Below, piece after piece: positions 28,302 through 36,939 of a stretch of 64,000 bases of DNA (position 1 is the stretch's first letter; each line of letters opens with the position of its first letter). Under the pieces are notes generated by a model. That model did no database searches. It was given only the letters and a program-made list of their open reading frames with translations, and was not told the DNA's origin. Made by a program: the position numbers and the translations under genes. The DNA lies in assembly GCF_015291885.1 (NCBI RefSeq), contig NZ_CP036186.1:4478001-4542000 (forward strand), in the 5' to 3' direction. The stretch is from Stutzerimonas stutzeri. GTDB lineage: Bacteria > Pseudomonadota > Gammaproteobacteria > Pseudomonadales > Pseudomonadaceae.

Positions 28302-29291
28302 TCACCCCGCTTTTGCGACCGAGGTTGTTTCTGGTCGCGACGCATAGCGCTGCGCAAGCACCGCGCAGACCATCAACTGAATCTGGTGGAACAGCATCAG
28401 CGGCAGGATCAACGTCCCCAATGCACCACCGGCGAACAGCACCTGCGCCATGGGAATCCCTGTGGCCAGGCTTTTCTTCGAGCCAGCGAAGAGGATGGTG
28501 ATGCGGTCTTCCAGATCGAAGCCCAGCCAGCGCGCGATCAGCCAGGTGATGAACAGTACCAACGCCAGCAGCAGACAGCAGGCCAGTACCAGGCCGAGCA
28601 ACTGCGGCAGTGGTACCTCATGCCAGATGCCCTCGACCACCGCATGGCTGAACGCGGTGTAGACCACCAGCAGGATCGAACTCTGGTCGACGTTCTTCAG
28701 CCAGCCCTTGTTGCGCGCCACCCAGTCGCCGATCCAGCGCCGCGCGATCTGCCCAGCAATGAATGGCAGCAGCAGCTGCACGACGATCTTGCCAATGGCG
28801 TCTAGCGTCGAGCCACCCTCGCCCTGCGCGCCCATCAGCAGCAGCACCAGCAACGGCGTGAGGAAGATGCCGATCAGGCTTGAAGCCGCCGCACTGCACA
28901 CCGCAGCGGGAATATTGCCGCGCGCCAGGGACGTGAAGGCGATGGCCGACTGTACCGTCGCCGGCAATGCGCAGAGGTAGAGCATGCCCAGATACAGCTC
29001 TGGGCCGATCATCGGCGTCAGCAGCGGGCGCAGCGCCAGCCCGAGCAGCGGAAACAGCACGAAGGTGCAGCCGAAAACCAGGAGATGCAGACGCCAATGC
29101 CCCATGCCGGCCAGGATCGCGCTGCCCGAGAGCTTGGCGCCGTGCATGAAGAACAGCAGGGCGATCGCCAAATTGGTAATCCACTCGAACACCACCACGC
29201 CCTGCCCACGCGCTGGCAGCAGCGTGGCGATGGCTACAGCGCCCAGCAGCGCGAGTGTGAAGTTGTCCGGTAGCAGGCGAGGTCTGGCCAT
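28302..29291 (-). CDS. Bile acid:sodium symporter (BASS) family transporter, YfeH-like
   Basis: A 329-residue membrane protein with about ten helices in the two-fold arrangement of BASS transporters. Typical segments are LAIALLFFMHGAKLSGSAI, YLCALPATVQSAIAFTSLARGN and ILFAGSKKSLATGIPMAQVL, which carries the conserved crossover region. Cytoplasmic YfeH-type members move small organic anions with sodium; the substrate is unknown. AGGAG precedes the chosen ATG (MARPRLLPDN). It is divergent from an AraC regulator that may control it. Confidence 0.9.
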   Translation of the reverse strand: MARPRLLPDNFTLALLGAVAIATLLPARGQGVVVFEWITNLAIALLFFMHGAKLSGSAILAGMGHWRLHLLVFGCTFVLFPLLGLALRPLLTPMIGPELYLGMLYLCALPATVQSAIAFTSLARGNIPAAVCSAAASSLIGIFLTPLLVLLLMGAQGEGGSTLDAIGKIVVQLLLPFIAGQIARRWIGDWVARNKGWLKNVDQSSILLVVYTAFSHAVVEGIWHEVPLPQLLGLVLACCLLLALVLFITWLIARWLGFDLEDRITILFAGSKKSLATGIPMAQVLFAGGALGTLILPLMLFHQIQLMVCAVLAQRYASRPETTSVAKAG

Positions 29292-29329
29292 ATGCGCTCC
29301 TGATTGCGTGGCTTGCGGCAAGTTGCCAG

Positions 29330-29348
29330 CGAGTCTACTGTCGACTCG
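29330..29348. promoter_or_regulatory. Perfect inverted repeat between BASS transporter and AraC regulator
   Basis: CGAGTC-N7-GACTCG is a perfect six-base inverted repeat in the divergent intergenic region, about 40 bases from the transporter start. It is a candidate operator for the adjacent AraC-type regulator. AraC proteins more often use direct repeats, so this is tentative. Confidence 0.4.
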
Positions 29349-29378
29349 AATAACCGACTAACGCCATTGGCCAGACAA

Positions 29379-30179
29379 ATGTCGCGAAAAGGACAAAACG
29401 GTCTTGCGCGACGCAGCATTCCCGCAATGCAAGCGCTGCCACGCCCAGTGTTCGCTCGCAGCGAATCCCTGCCCGAGCGGACCACCACCCCAAGGCACAG
29501 CCACCCCTGGGCGCAGCTGTCCTACGCCATCAGCGGCGTGCTGCGGGTGCACACCGACCGCGGGCGCTTCCTAGCTCCGCCGCAACGCGCCATTCTGATC
29601 CCCCCGGGTTTGCTCCATGAGGTAATCAGCTCGCCGCACACCGAGATGCGCAGCCTGTACATCGACTATCGCGACGTGGCGTGGGCGCCCTCCCATTGCC
29701 AGGTGCTGGCCGTCAGCCCATTGCTGCGCGAGCTGATCCGCGCCTTTGGTGCGCTGCCGGTGGGGTACGACGAGCAGGGTGCCGACGGCCGACTGGCCGC
29801 GGTGCTGCTCGATCAGCTGCGCGCAGCGCCAGCGATCGGCTATTCCCTGCCCTGGCCCAGCGACGCCCGTCTTCGCCAGGTCTGCGAGGCGCTCTATGAG
29901 CAACCCGATCTTTCACTCAACCTGGTGCAATGGAGCGAACGCCTACAGGTTTCCGAGAAGACCCTGACCCGCCAATTTCAACGCGACACTGGTCTCAGCT
30001 TCCGCGCCTGGCGTCAGCGCCTGCGCCTGCTCAGCGCCCTTCCCCTGCTGGAGCAGGGCGAGCCGGTTACCGACGTCGCGCTGGCGTGCGGTTACGAATC
30101 CACCTCGGCCTTCATTGCCGCTTTCGGCCAACAATTCGGCACCACACCGGGTGCTCTGGCACGCGCTACAAGCCGATAG
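29379..30179 (+). CDS. AraC family transcriptional regulator with cupin sensor domain
   Basis: A regulator of about 266 residues. The N-terminal cupin domain is seen as HSHPWAQLSYAISGVLRVHT and APPQRAILIPPGLLHEV. The C-terminal double helix-turn-helix is complete (LQVSEKTLTRQFQRDTGLSF and VTDVALACGYESTSAFIAAFGQQFG). The start is uncertain: an open frame begins at 29304, but that would place the inverted repeat at 29330 inside the gene, so I prefer MSRKGQN or the later MQALPRP. Divergence from the BASS transporter suggests it controls that gene. Confidence 0.88.
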   Translation: MSRKGQNGLARRSIPAMQALPRPVFARSESLPERTTTPRHSHPWAQLSYAISGVLRVHTDRGRFLAPPQRAILIPPGLLHEVISSPHTEMRSLYIDYRDVAWAPSHCQVLAVSPLLRELIRAFGALPVGYDEQGADGRLAAVLLDQLRAAPAIGYSLPWPSDARLRQVCEALYEQPDLSLNLVQWSERLQVSEKTLTRQFQRDTGLSFRAWRQRLRLLSALPLLEQGEPVTDVALACGYESTSAFIAAFGQQFGTTPGALARATSR

Positions 30180-30344
30180 ACGCAGCGGCACAACAGTTGG
30201 CGCACACGCAACCGATACAGTTGCGCTGATAGATCGACTGTACCGACACAATCGGGAATCCCTGTGACTGTTTCGCTCTGGCTGCACACGCGATCCTGTG
30301 TAGCCATAACCCGCCCCCGGTTACACCGGGAAGGAACGCGTACC

Positions 30345-30554
30345 ATGGACCGCACGCTACCCCGCCCTTACGTTGTCACCCGCGCCAGACACCGCTGGCA
30401 GCAAATGCTGCGATCCTTGCAAGTGCTGCAACACTGGCGCCGCAACATCCGCACCCGCCAGCAGTTGGCGCTGCTCGATGATCGCCAGCTTGCCGATGTC
30501 GGCATCAGCCACAGCGAACGCGCGGCGGAGCTGAACAAGCCGTTCTGGCGCTGA
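30345..30554 (+). CDS. DUF1127 small protein
   Basis: A 69-residue basic protein. The C-terminal 45 residues show the DUF1127 pattern: WRRNIRTRQQLALLDDRQL, then ADVGISHSERAAELNKPFWR. Small Arg-rich members of this family bind RNA-related partners and affect phosphate, carbon or stress physiology in alphaproteobacteria and pseudomonads. AAGGAA lies upstream of the ATG. It stands between the AraC gene and the DUF2388 genes as a separate unit. Confidence 0.9.
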   Translation: MDRTLPRPYVVTRARHRWQQMLRSLQVLQHWRRNIRTRQQLALLDDRQLADVGISHSERAAELNKPFWR

Positions 30555-30664
30555 GGCGACCTCCATCGCCTACGATTCGGGCCTATGCTGCGTGCTGCAT
30601 GGCCGCAGCATCGGGAACGCCATTCCCGCGACGCGGTCTAGTAGCTCACTACTGGAGATCTGCC

Positions 30665-30982
30665 ATGCCCCGAATCCTGCTCCCCCTCTTCGCTGCCGGT
30701 GTTCTGCTTAGCGGCGGCGTCTCCGCTGCCAGCTTCACCGCCACCACCGATATGGTGGTCGGCGGCCTGATCAACACCGTGGATGCCACGTCGGACCTGA
30801 CCTCGTCCCTGCGCGACGACAAGCTGGTGCTCGATGCCCGCGACGATGCCGCCCGCTTCGTCGCTAGCCAAGGCGATCTGCGCGGTGCTCATCTCGAGGC
30901 GGCACTGCGGCACATTCGCAGCGAGCAGCCGCAGCTGGGCGCAAGCGATCTGCAGTTGGCCCAGGCCATCCTCGCCCTCTGA
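30665..30982 (+). CDS. DUF2388 exported small protein, copy 1
   Basis: A 105-residue protein with a signal peptide (LLPLFAAGVLLSGGVSAAS) and a mature domain of about 80 residues of the pseudomonad family DUF2388. The shared core is LDARDDAARFVAS, then RGAHLEAAL, then ASDLQLAQAILAL at the C-terminus. It is the first of three tandem paralogues followed by a DUF4105 gene. No enzyme motif or cysteine is seen, so a structural or chaperone-like periplasmic role is possible but unproven. Confidence 0.88.
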   Translation: MPRILLPLFAAGVLLSGGVSAASFTATTDMVVGGLINTVDATSDLTSSLRDDKLVLDARDDAARFVASQGDLRGAHLEAALRHIRSEQPQLGASDLQLAQAILAL

Positions 30983-31094
30983 TACATGCGAAAGCGCGAG
31001 AGCGCTGTCGAAACCTGCGGATGCAACCGGACGCTGGCTCTGCAGCGGACGTTTCGCTAGCCTTGGCGCCGTTTTTCTCGGCAACAGGTTCAGC

Positions 31095-31391
31095 ATGCGT
31101 TCGTTTTCTACTGCACTTCTGGTTCTCGCTTGCACCGCCACCCAGGCTCATGCCATCGATGTCACTATCGCTAGTGTCGTGCAGAGCAGCTATGTCAGTA
31201 GCCAGCTGACCAGCGCCCCCTTCGACAACAAGCTGATCGCCGAAGCCCGCGACGATGCCGCCGGTTTCGTCGCCAGCGGGGGGCAATTCGTCGCTGCACG
31301 TTTGCAGGCAGCCATGTCACGCCTGCGCCAGGAGCATCCGGAGCTCGCCACCAGCGATCTGGAGCTGGCCGAAGCGATCCTCGTCCAATAA
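31095..31391 (+). CDS. DUF2388 exported small protein, copy 2
   Basis: A 98-residue paralogue with its own signal peptide (TALLVLACTATQAHA). The mature part keeps AEARDDAAGFVASGG, ARLQAAMSRLRQEHPEL and SDLELAEAILVQ but is clearly diverged from its neighbours, so the duplication is old. The ATG beginning MRSFSTALL is chosen because it starts the signal peptide; the frame is open for 260 bases further upstream without family resemblance. Confidence 0.87.
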   Translation: MRSFSTALLVLACTATQAHAIDVTIASVVQSSYVSSQLTSAPFDNKLIAEARDDAAGFVASGGQFVAARLQAAMSRLRQEHPELATSDLELAEAILVQ

Positions 31392-31434
31392 CCGCACCGG
31401 CTTGCCAGTGCCCCGACCCGTGAGAGATTCATCC

Positions 31435-31755
31435 ATGTACAAGCTATTGCTCGCCGCCCCGCTGGCGTTGGCCGTCATCGCGGGCACTGCCCAGGCGCAA
31501 ACCTTGGTCGCCACCAGCAACATCGTCGTACGTGCCCTGGACCGCAGCATCAACTTCACCTCCGACGTGACGAGCCGCATCAGCGACATGAAAGTCGTCG
31601 TCGAAGCCCGTGAAGACGCCGCCAGCTTCGTCGCCAGTGCTGGCGAAATCCGCGGTGCCCATCTGGAGGCAGCGATTGGCACGCTGCGCAGCGAATTCCC
31701 CGCAGCGCGTGGCGCCAGCGACCTGCAACTGGCCGAAGCCATCCTCGCGCTGTGA
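31435..31755 (+). CDS. DUF2388 exported small protein, copy 3
   Basis: A 106-residue paralogue with a clear signal peptide (LLLAAPLALAVIAGTAQAQ). It shares VEAREDAASFVASAGEIRGAH and GASDLQLAEAILAL with copy 1 and is closer to it than to copy 2. Its TGA overlaps the GTG start of the following DUF4105 gene (GTGA), so those two proteins are translationally coupled and probably act together. Confidence 0.88.
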   Translation: MYKLLLAAPLALAVIAGTAQAQTLVATSNIVVRALDRSINFTSDVTSRISDMKVVVEAREDAASFVASAGEIRGAHLEAAIGTLRSEFPAARGASDLQLAEAILAL

Positions 31756-33707
31756 CCCGCCTCGGCGCCTGGCTGCTGGCGAGCTGCCTGAGCCTGGCCA
31801 GCATCGCAGCTCATGGCGAGCTGCGACTGGCCCTCGACTCACGCACGCTGGACGCCGAGCAACGCGCAGCCAGCCAGGCGCTGCTGGACGAAGCCATGGC
31901 CGCACTGCCCCCGCGCCTGGTGCAGAGCCTCGACCGCGAAGTTCGAGTGCAGTGGCGCGATGATCTGCCGGAGCAGGCCTATGGCCGCGCCGGCGGCAAT
32001 CGCCTTCAGCTCAATTGGCGCCTGCTACCGGCACTTACCGACGGCAGCGCTGCCAGCGAGAAGACCAATCGTCCCCACGGTACGGTACGCCGCGAGCTAC
32101 TCGCCACGGTCGTTCACGAAGTAGCGCATCTATACGACCGCGCCCGCCTATGGTCGCCCGAGCAGCACCTGCTACAGGGCCAATGCCGCCAGCGTGCCGG
32201 CAACCTAGGGCTGATCGGCCTGCCCGACCACTGCCGGGGGCAGACCGGCCGGCGCTTCACCCTCAGTGATGACCCCCGCCTGCTCGATCTGGCCGGCTGG
32301 CCGCAAAGGGTCGGCAAGCGCGGCCTGCGTGAACACGACAACGCTCAACTGGTACGCAGTCCCGACCCGTACGAGCTAACCAGCCCGCTGGAATTCGTAG
32401 CCGTTAACCTCGAGTATTTTCTGCTCGACCCCAGCTACGCCTGTCGCCGCCCCTCCCTGCAACGCTACCTGCGCGACCACTTCAGTTGGGCACCAGAAAA
32501 CGCTGCCGATTGCGCCGACGACTATCCGTTTCTGAACGCCGGTCGCGAGTTCGGCCGCACGCCGCTGCTGAGCCTCGATCCCGAGCGGGTCTATGAGGTC
32601 GACTACCTGTTCGCCGAAGCCAACGATGCCTGGGTCAGCCGCTGGGGCCACAGCATGCTGCGCCTGGTGATCTGCGCCCCCGGACGCGAGCCAGGTCCCG
32701 ATTGCCGACTGGATCTGGATCATCACCTGGTGCTGTCCTTCCGTGCCTTCGTCGACGACGTTCAGCTGTCCAGCTGGGACGGCCTTACCGGGGTCTATCC
32801 CTCTCGCCTGTTCATCCTGCCCCTGGGCCAGGTAATTGACGAATACACCAAGGTGGAGTTGCGCAGCCTGGCCTCGGTGCCGCTGAAGCTGCAGCGCGAC
32901 GAGATTCGCCAGCTGGTCGAGCGCAGTGCCGAACTGCACTGGAGCTACGATGGCGACTACTACTTCCTGTCCAACAACTGCGCGGTGGAAACCCTAAAGC
33001 TGCTACGCAGTGGAACGACCCGCGACGAGCTGGTCGCACTGGACAGCATCATGCCCAATGGGCTGCTTGAAGTTCTTATTCACCGTGGCCTGGCCGACGC
33101 CGGAGTGCTCAACGATACCCGTGAGGCGCTGCGTCTCGGCTATCGATTCGACTCCTACCGGGACCGCTACCAGGCCATGTTCACCATCCTCAAGGAACGC
33201 CTTGGCCTGCCGCAGGACAGCGTCGAACAATGGCTCGAACTCTACGCCGCCGACCGTCAGCAATGGATTGATCGCGCGGACCTACGTGCTACCGCCGCCC
33301 TGCTGCTGGTCGAACAGGCGGCCCTGCGCCGCCAGCTACTCCTCGCCCAGGATGAACTGAAAAACCGCTACCTCGGCGGCCGCGGCCGCGACGCCACACT
33401 GAACAAGGCCGACGGCGCCTTGCAGGAGATCCTCGCCAACAGCGGTTACCTCAGCCGCCCGGCCGAACTGCTCGACGGCCCAGGCTACGGCCTGCCGCAG
33501 CCCAGCGAATGGACCCGCCTCGAACGCGAAAGTGAACAACGCCAACTACGCCTGAATCAGCTGAGCGAAGAACTGGACCAGGAAGTCCGGGTGCTGCTGG
33601 GGGATGAGCGGCGGGAGGAACTCGAAGCGATCGAAGTGAACCTGGCCCAGATCGGCGAGCATCTGCGCGGGTTGCATAAGGCTAGGGGTGGGTTGGAGTT
33701 GCCTTAG
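31752..33707 (+). CDS. DUF4105 periplasmic protein with an HExxH motif
   Basis: A 651-residue exported protein (signal peptide LGAWLLASCLSLASIAAHG) that starts at a GTG overlapping the previous stop. Around residue 120 is VVHEVAHLYDRA, a zinc-metalloprotease-type HExxH. The later DUF4105 domain (about 280-430) has RWGHSMLRL followed by YFLSNNCAVETLKLL, a His-then-Cys pair resembling permuted NlpC/P60 or LRAT-like hydrolases. The C-terminal 150 residues are helical and probably coiled coil. Two possible catalytic centres in one protein suggest an envelope hydrolase, but activity is inference. Confidence 0.82.
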   Translation: MTRLGAWLLASCLSLASIAAHGELRLALDSRTLDAEQRAASQALLDEAMAALPPRLVQSLDREVRVQWRDDLPEQAYGRAGGNRLQLNWRLLPALTDGSAASEKTNRPHGTVRRELLATVVHEVAHLYDRARLWSPEQHLLQGQCRQRAGNLGLIGLPDHCRGQTGRRFTLSDDPRLLDLAGWPQRVGKRGLREHDNAQLVRSPDPYELTSPLEFVAVNLEYFLLDPSYACRRPSLQRYLRDHFSWAPENAADCADDYPFLNAGREFGRTPLLSLDPERVYEVDYLFAEANDAWVSRWGHSMLRLVICAPGREPGPDCRLDLDHHLVLSFRAFVDDVQLSSWDGLTGVYPSRLFILPLGQVIDEYTKVELRSLASVPLKLQRDEIRQLVERSAELHWSYDGDYYFLSNNCAVETLKLLRSGTTRDELVALDSIMPNGLLEVLIHRGLADAGVLNDTREALRLGYRFDSYRDRYQAMFTILKERLGLPQDSVEQWLELYAADRQQWIDRADLRATAALLLVEQAALRRQLLLAQDELKNRYLGGRGRDATLNKADGALQEILANSGYLSRPAELLDGPGYGLPQPSEWTRLERESEQRQLRLNQLSEELDQEVRVLLGDERREELEAIEVNLAQIGEHLRGLHKARGGLELP

Positions 33708-33776
33708 ATGCTGGCTCCGGTATGTCTATTGAGCGGGATATGACGGGGATGTAGAGCCCCCGGCGACCGCTCGCAG

Positions 33777-34823
33777 TCAATCGGCATACCGCACATGCTT
33801 GGCCATCAGATTGAGGCGGCCAGTGATGTCATAGGCGTTGACCCGGCCCAGGTTCTGCGTCAGTTGCGCTTCCCAGGTTTCGTCATCCATATCGCGCCAG
33901 TAGCGCTCGGGGCGGCCCGTGCGGCGGTCATGTGCCGCTGTGGTTGGGTCGTTTGCGCGGTGTTTCTCGAACAGCGGGATATCCGGCAGGGGGTGGCCGA
34001 TGTCCATGTAATTCTGCAGAAAATCCCAGGCGGCGAAGTGCGGCGCCATGCTGGAGTCCTTGGGCACGATGGGCCCGAGGTCGATGGCCAGGTCGTGATA
34101 GCGATGCACCAGATGCAGTTGATGCCAGATCAGCCCCTGGCGATCGGGGGCACTGCTGATACAGGCATCGAACTCATGAAAGGGGTAGGTGAACTCACCG
34201 ATGGTGCCACTGCGTTTGTACTCGCCCATATTGTCGTAATCGAAGATCGTGACCATGCCAGTACGGCGGTTGAACTCCCACAACGGGCCCTTGGAAGGGC
34301 GAACGACCCAGTTTGTAAATTTGTTAACGACTAGGGAGCCTATGGCCCAGCAGGCGAGGGGAGGCGCTAAAAAAACTGGTGCGCTATCGATCGCGGCATG
34401 AAAGAACGCTGAGATGAATCCGGATTTAGATTCATAGGCTTCCATCAGCAAAGGAAAAGGTAAGAGCACCAAGAGAGCCCAAAAAACAAAGCGCCCCCCT
34501 CCCCACAGATAAAACCAGAACAGGCTGCGTTTGGAGAGTGACGCATGTCGATAGCGTTCGTGATTGATGATCTGGTGGTAATCCAGCAGTTCGTAGGCTT
34601 CTCGTTGCTCCTCCCCTGTTTCCAACGCGTGCTCGTAGCATTCAACATCTCGCAGGCCGGCGGGGGATGTATGGCTCAGCATGCTATGGGGCACGATATC
34701 TTCGGTATGGCCCCAAGGCAGGCGCGAGCTGCCAAAACGGAACAACCAACTGCGCTTGACCGCTGCCGGCTGGTCTGGAATGCGTGCTGGTTGGTAGGCG
34801 CTGGGGCTGTAGTGGGCAGTCAT
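33777..34823 (-). CDS. T6SS immunity-type membrane protein (DUF6708-like), copy A (distal)
   Basis: A 348-residue protein with a 100-residue cytoplasmic N-terminus, two adjacent membrane segments (about 105-125 and 145-165) and a soluble C-terminal domain (WHQLHLVHRYHDLAIDLGPI, HFAAWDFLQNYMDIG). It is the third of three tandem near-identical genes downstream of a VasX-like effector, the normal place for immunity genes. Outside residues 116-154 it is nearly identical to copies B and C. The start MTAHYSPSAY is chosen because all three copies share it. It lies eight bases after copy B. Confidence 0.8.
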   Translation of the reverse strand: MTAHYSPSAYQPARIPDQPAAVKRSWLFRFGSSRLPWGHTEDIVPHSMLSHTSPAGLRDVECYEHALETGEEQREAYELLDYHQIINHERYRHASLSKRSLFWFYLWGGGRFVFWALLVLLPFPLLMEAYESKSGFISAFFHAAIDSAPVFLAPPLACWAIGSLVVNKFTNWVVRPSKGPLWEFNRRTGMVTIFDYDNMGEYKRSGTIGEFTYPFHEFDACISSAPDRQGLIWHQLHLVHRYHDLAIDLGPIVPKDSSMAPHFAAWDFLQNYMDIGHPLPDIPLFEKHRANDPTTAAHDRRTGRPERYWRDMDDETWEAQLTQNLGRVNAYDITGRLNLMAKHVRYAD

Positions 34824-34831
34824 GGGTGCAA

Positions 34832-35875
34832 TCAATCGGCATAACGCACATGTCGATCCATCAGGTTGAGGCGGCCGGTGATGTCGTAGGCGTTGACCCG
34901 GCCCAGGTTCTGCGTCAATTGCGCTTCCCAGGTCTCATCGTCCATATCACGCCAGTAGCGCTCGGGGCGGCCCGTGCGGCGGTCATGTGCCGCCGTGGTC
35001 GGGTCGTTTGCGCGGTGTTTCTCGAACAGTGGGATATCCGGCAGCGGGCGGCCGATGTCCATGTAGTTCTGCAGAAAATCCCAGGCAGCGAAGTGCGGCG
35101 CCATGCTGGAGTCCTTTGAAACGATGGGGCTGAGGTCGATGGCCAAGTCGTGATAGCGATGCACCAGATGCAACTGATGCCAGATCAGGCCCTGCCGGTC
35201 TGGGCCGCTGCTGATATAGGTATCGAACTCATGAAAGGGGTAGGAGAACTCACCGATGATGCCGCTGCGTTTGTACTCGCCCATATTGTCGTAATCGAAG
35301 ATAGTGACCATGCCGGTGCGGCGATTGAACTCCCACAACGGGCCTTTGGAGGGGCGAACGACGCAGTTAGTCAACTTGTGAACGACCAGGGAGCCTATGG
35401 CCCAGCAGGCGAGGGGAACTAAAAAAGTCCATGCAGTTCCCTTGATGATTGCCAGTAAGTTAGTGAGATATTCGTCATCTAGAGCAGCAGCACCTACCAG
35501 CCAGGTCAATGGTAGAAAAATCGCCATCACCCAAAAAACAAAGCGCCCCCCTCCCCATAGATAAAACCAGAACAGGCTGCGTTTGGAGAGTGACGCATGT
35601 CGATAGCGTTCGTGATCGATGACCTGGTGGTAATCCAGCAGTTCGTAGGCTTCTCGTTGCTCCTCCCCTGTTTCCAGCGCATGCTCGTAGCGTTCAACAT
35701 CTCGCAGACCGGCGGGGGATGTATGGCTCAGCATGCTATGGGGCACGATGTCCTCGGTATGGCCCCAGGGCAGGCGCGAGCTGCCAAAACGGAACAACCA
35801 ACTGCGCTTGACCGCTGCCGGCTGGTCGGGAATGCGCGTTGGCTGGTAGGCGCTGGGGCTGTAGTGGGCAGTCAT
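34832..35875 (-). CDS. T6SS immunity-type membrane protein (DUF6708-like), copy B (middle)
   Basis: A 347-residue paralogue of copies A and C. The membrane block is the most divergent of the three (VMAIFLPLTWLVGAAALDDE, then YLTNLLAIIKGTAWTFLV) and is one residue shorter, while the flanks are almost unchanged. Its ATG overlaps the TGA of copy C (ATGA), which results from a one-base deletion at the end of copy C. Function as an immunity protein is inferred from position and topology. Confidence 0.8.
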   Translation of the reverse strand: MTAHYSPSAYQPTRIPDQPAAVKRSWLFRFGSSRLPWGHTEDIVPHSMLSHTSPAGLRDVERYEHALETGEEQREAYELLDYHQVIDHERYRHASLSKRSLFWFYLWGGGRFVFWVMAIFLPLTWLVGAAALDDEYLTNLLAIIKGTAWTFLVPLACWAIGSLVVHKLTNCVVRPSKGPLWEFNRRTGMVTIFDYDNMGEYKRSGIIGEFSYPFHEFDTYISSGPDRQGLIWHQLHLVHRYHDLAIDLSPIVSKDSSMAPHFAAWDFLQNYMDIGRPLPDIPLFEKHRANDPTTAAHDRRTGRPERYWRDMDDETWEAQLTQNLGRVNAYDITGRLNLMDRHVRYAD

Positions 35876-36930
35876 GGGGTGCAATCAATCGGCATACGCA
35901 CATGGCGATCCATCAGGTTGAGGCGGCCGGTGATGTCATAGGCATTGACGCGGCCCAGATTCTGCATCAGTTGCGCTTCCCAGGTTTCATCGTCCATATC
36001 ACGCCAGTAGCGCTCGGAGCGGCCCGTGCGGCGGTCATGTGCCGCCGTGGTCGGGTCGTTCGCGCGGTGTTTCTCGAACAGCGGGATATCTGGCAGCGGG
36101 CGGCCGATGTCCATGTAGTTCTGCAGAAAATCCCAGGCGGCGAAGTGCGGCGCCATGCTGGAGTCCTTGGGCACGATGGGGCTGAGGTCGATGGCCAGGT
36201 CGTGATAGCGATGCACCAGATGCAGTTGATGCCAGATCAGCCCTTGGCGGTCGGGACCGCTGCTGATATAGGCATCGAACTCATGAAAGGGATAGGTGAA
36301 CTCACCGATGGTGCCGCTGCGCTGGTACTCGCCCATATTGTCGTAATCGAAGATGGTGACCATGCCAGTGCGGCGGTTGAACTCCCATAACGGCCCCTTG
36401 GAAGGGCGAACGACCCAGTTGGTGAACTTATGAACAACTAGGGAGCCTATGGCCCAGCAGGCGAGGGGGGGACCTAAAAACCATGGTGCTGTTTCTAGTA
36501 CGACAGCCCAGAACCCTGATAGGAAACCTGAAGGATTGTGATAGGCATCTACAGACCACGCGAAAGGAAGTAGAACCAGAAGAGCCCAAAAAACAAAGCG
36601 CCCCCCTCCCCACAGATAAAACCAGAACAGGCTGCGTTTGGAGAGTGACGCATGTCGATAGCGTTCGTGATCGATGACCTGGTGGTAATCCAGCAGTTCG
36701 TAGGCTTCTCGTTGCTCCTCCCCTGTTTCCAGCGCGTGCTCATAGCGTTCAACATCTCGCAGACCGGCGGGGGATGTATGGCTCAGCATGCTATGGGGCA
36801 CGATATCTTCGGTATGGCCCCAAGGCAGGCGCGAGCTGCCAAAGCGAAACAACCAACTGCGCTTGACCGCTGTCGGCTGGTCGGGAATGCGCGCTGGCTG
36901 GTAGGCGGTGGGGCTGTAGTGGGCAGTCAT
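35872..36930 (-). CDS. T6SS immunity-type membrane protein (DUF6708-like), copy C (effector-proximal)
   Basis: A 352-residue protein starting nine bases after the effector gene with AAGGA before the ATG. Its membrane block reads ALLVLLPFAWSVDAYHNPSG, then FLSGFWAVVLETAPWFLG. The C-terminus ends HVRMPIDCTP where copies A and B end HVRYAD: one A:T pair is missing near 35897, shifting the frame past the usual stop. Being next to the effector it is the likeliest cognate immunity protein. The inner-membrane location fits protection against a membrane-acting toxin. Confidence 0.82.
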   Translation of the reverse strand: MTAHYSPTAYQPARIPDQPTAVKRSWLFRFGSSRLPWGHTEDIVPHSMLSHTSPAGLRDVERYEHALETGEEQREAYELLDYHQVIDHERYRHASLSKRSLFWFYLWGGGRFVFWALLVLLPFAWSVDAYHNPSGFLSGFWAVVLETAPWFLGPPLACWAIGSLVVHKFTNWVVRPSKGPLWEFNRRTGMVTIFDYDNMGEYQRSGTIGEFTYPFHEFDAYISSGPDRQGLIWHQLHLVHRYHDLAIDLSPIVPKDSSMAPHFAAWDFLQNYMDIGRPLPDIPLFEKHRANDPTTAAHDRRTGRSERYWRDMDDETWEAQLMQNLGRVNAYDITGRLNLMDRHVRMPIDCTP

Positions 36931-36939
36931 GGGGCATCC

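Noticed and set aside
33777..36930. Tandem repeats considered as transposon or CRISPR-like structure
   Set aside because: The repeat unit is a whole coding gene of about 1050 bases with intact frames, so it is gene duplication.
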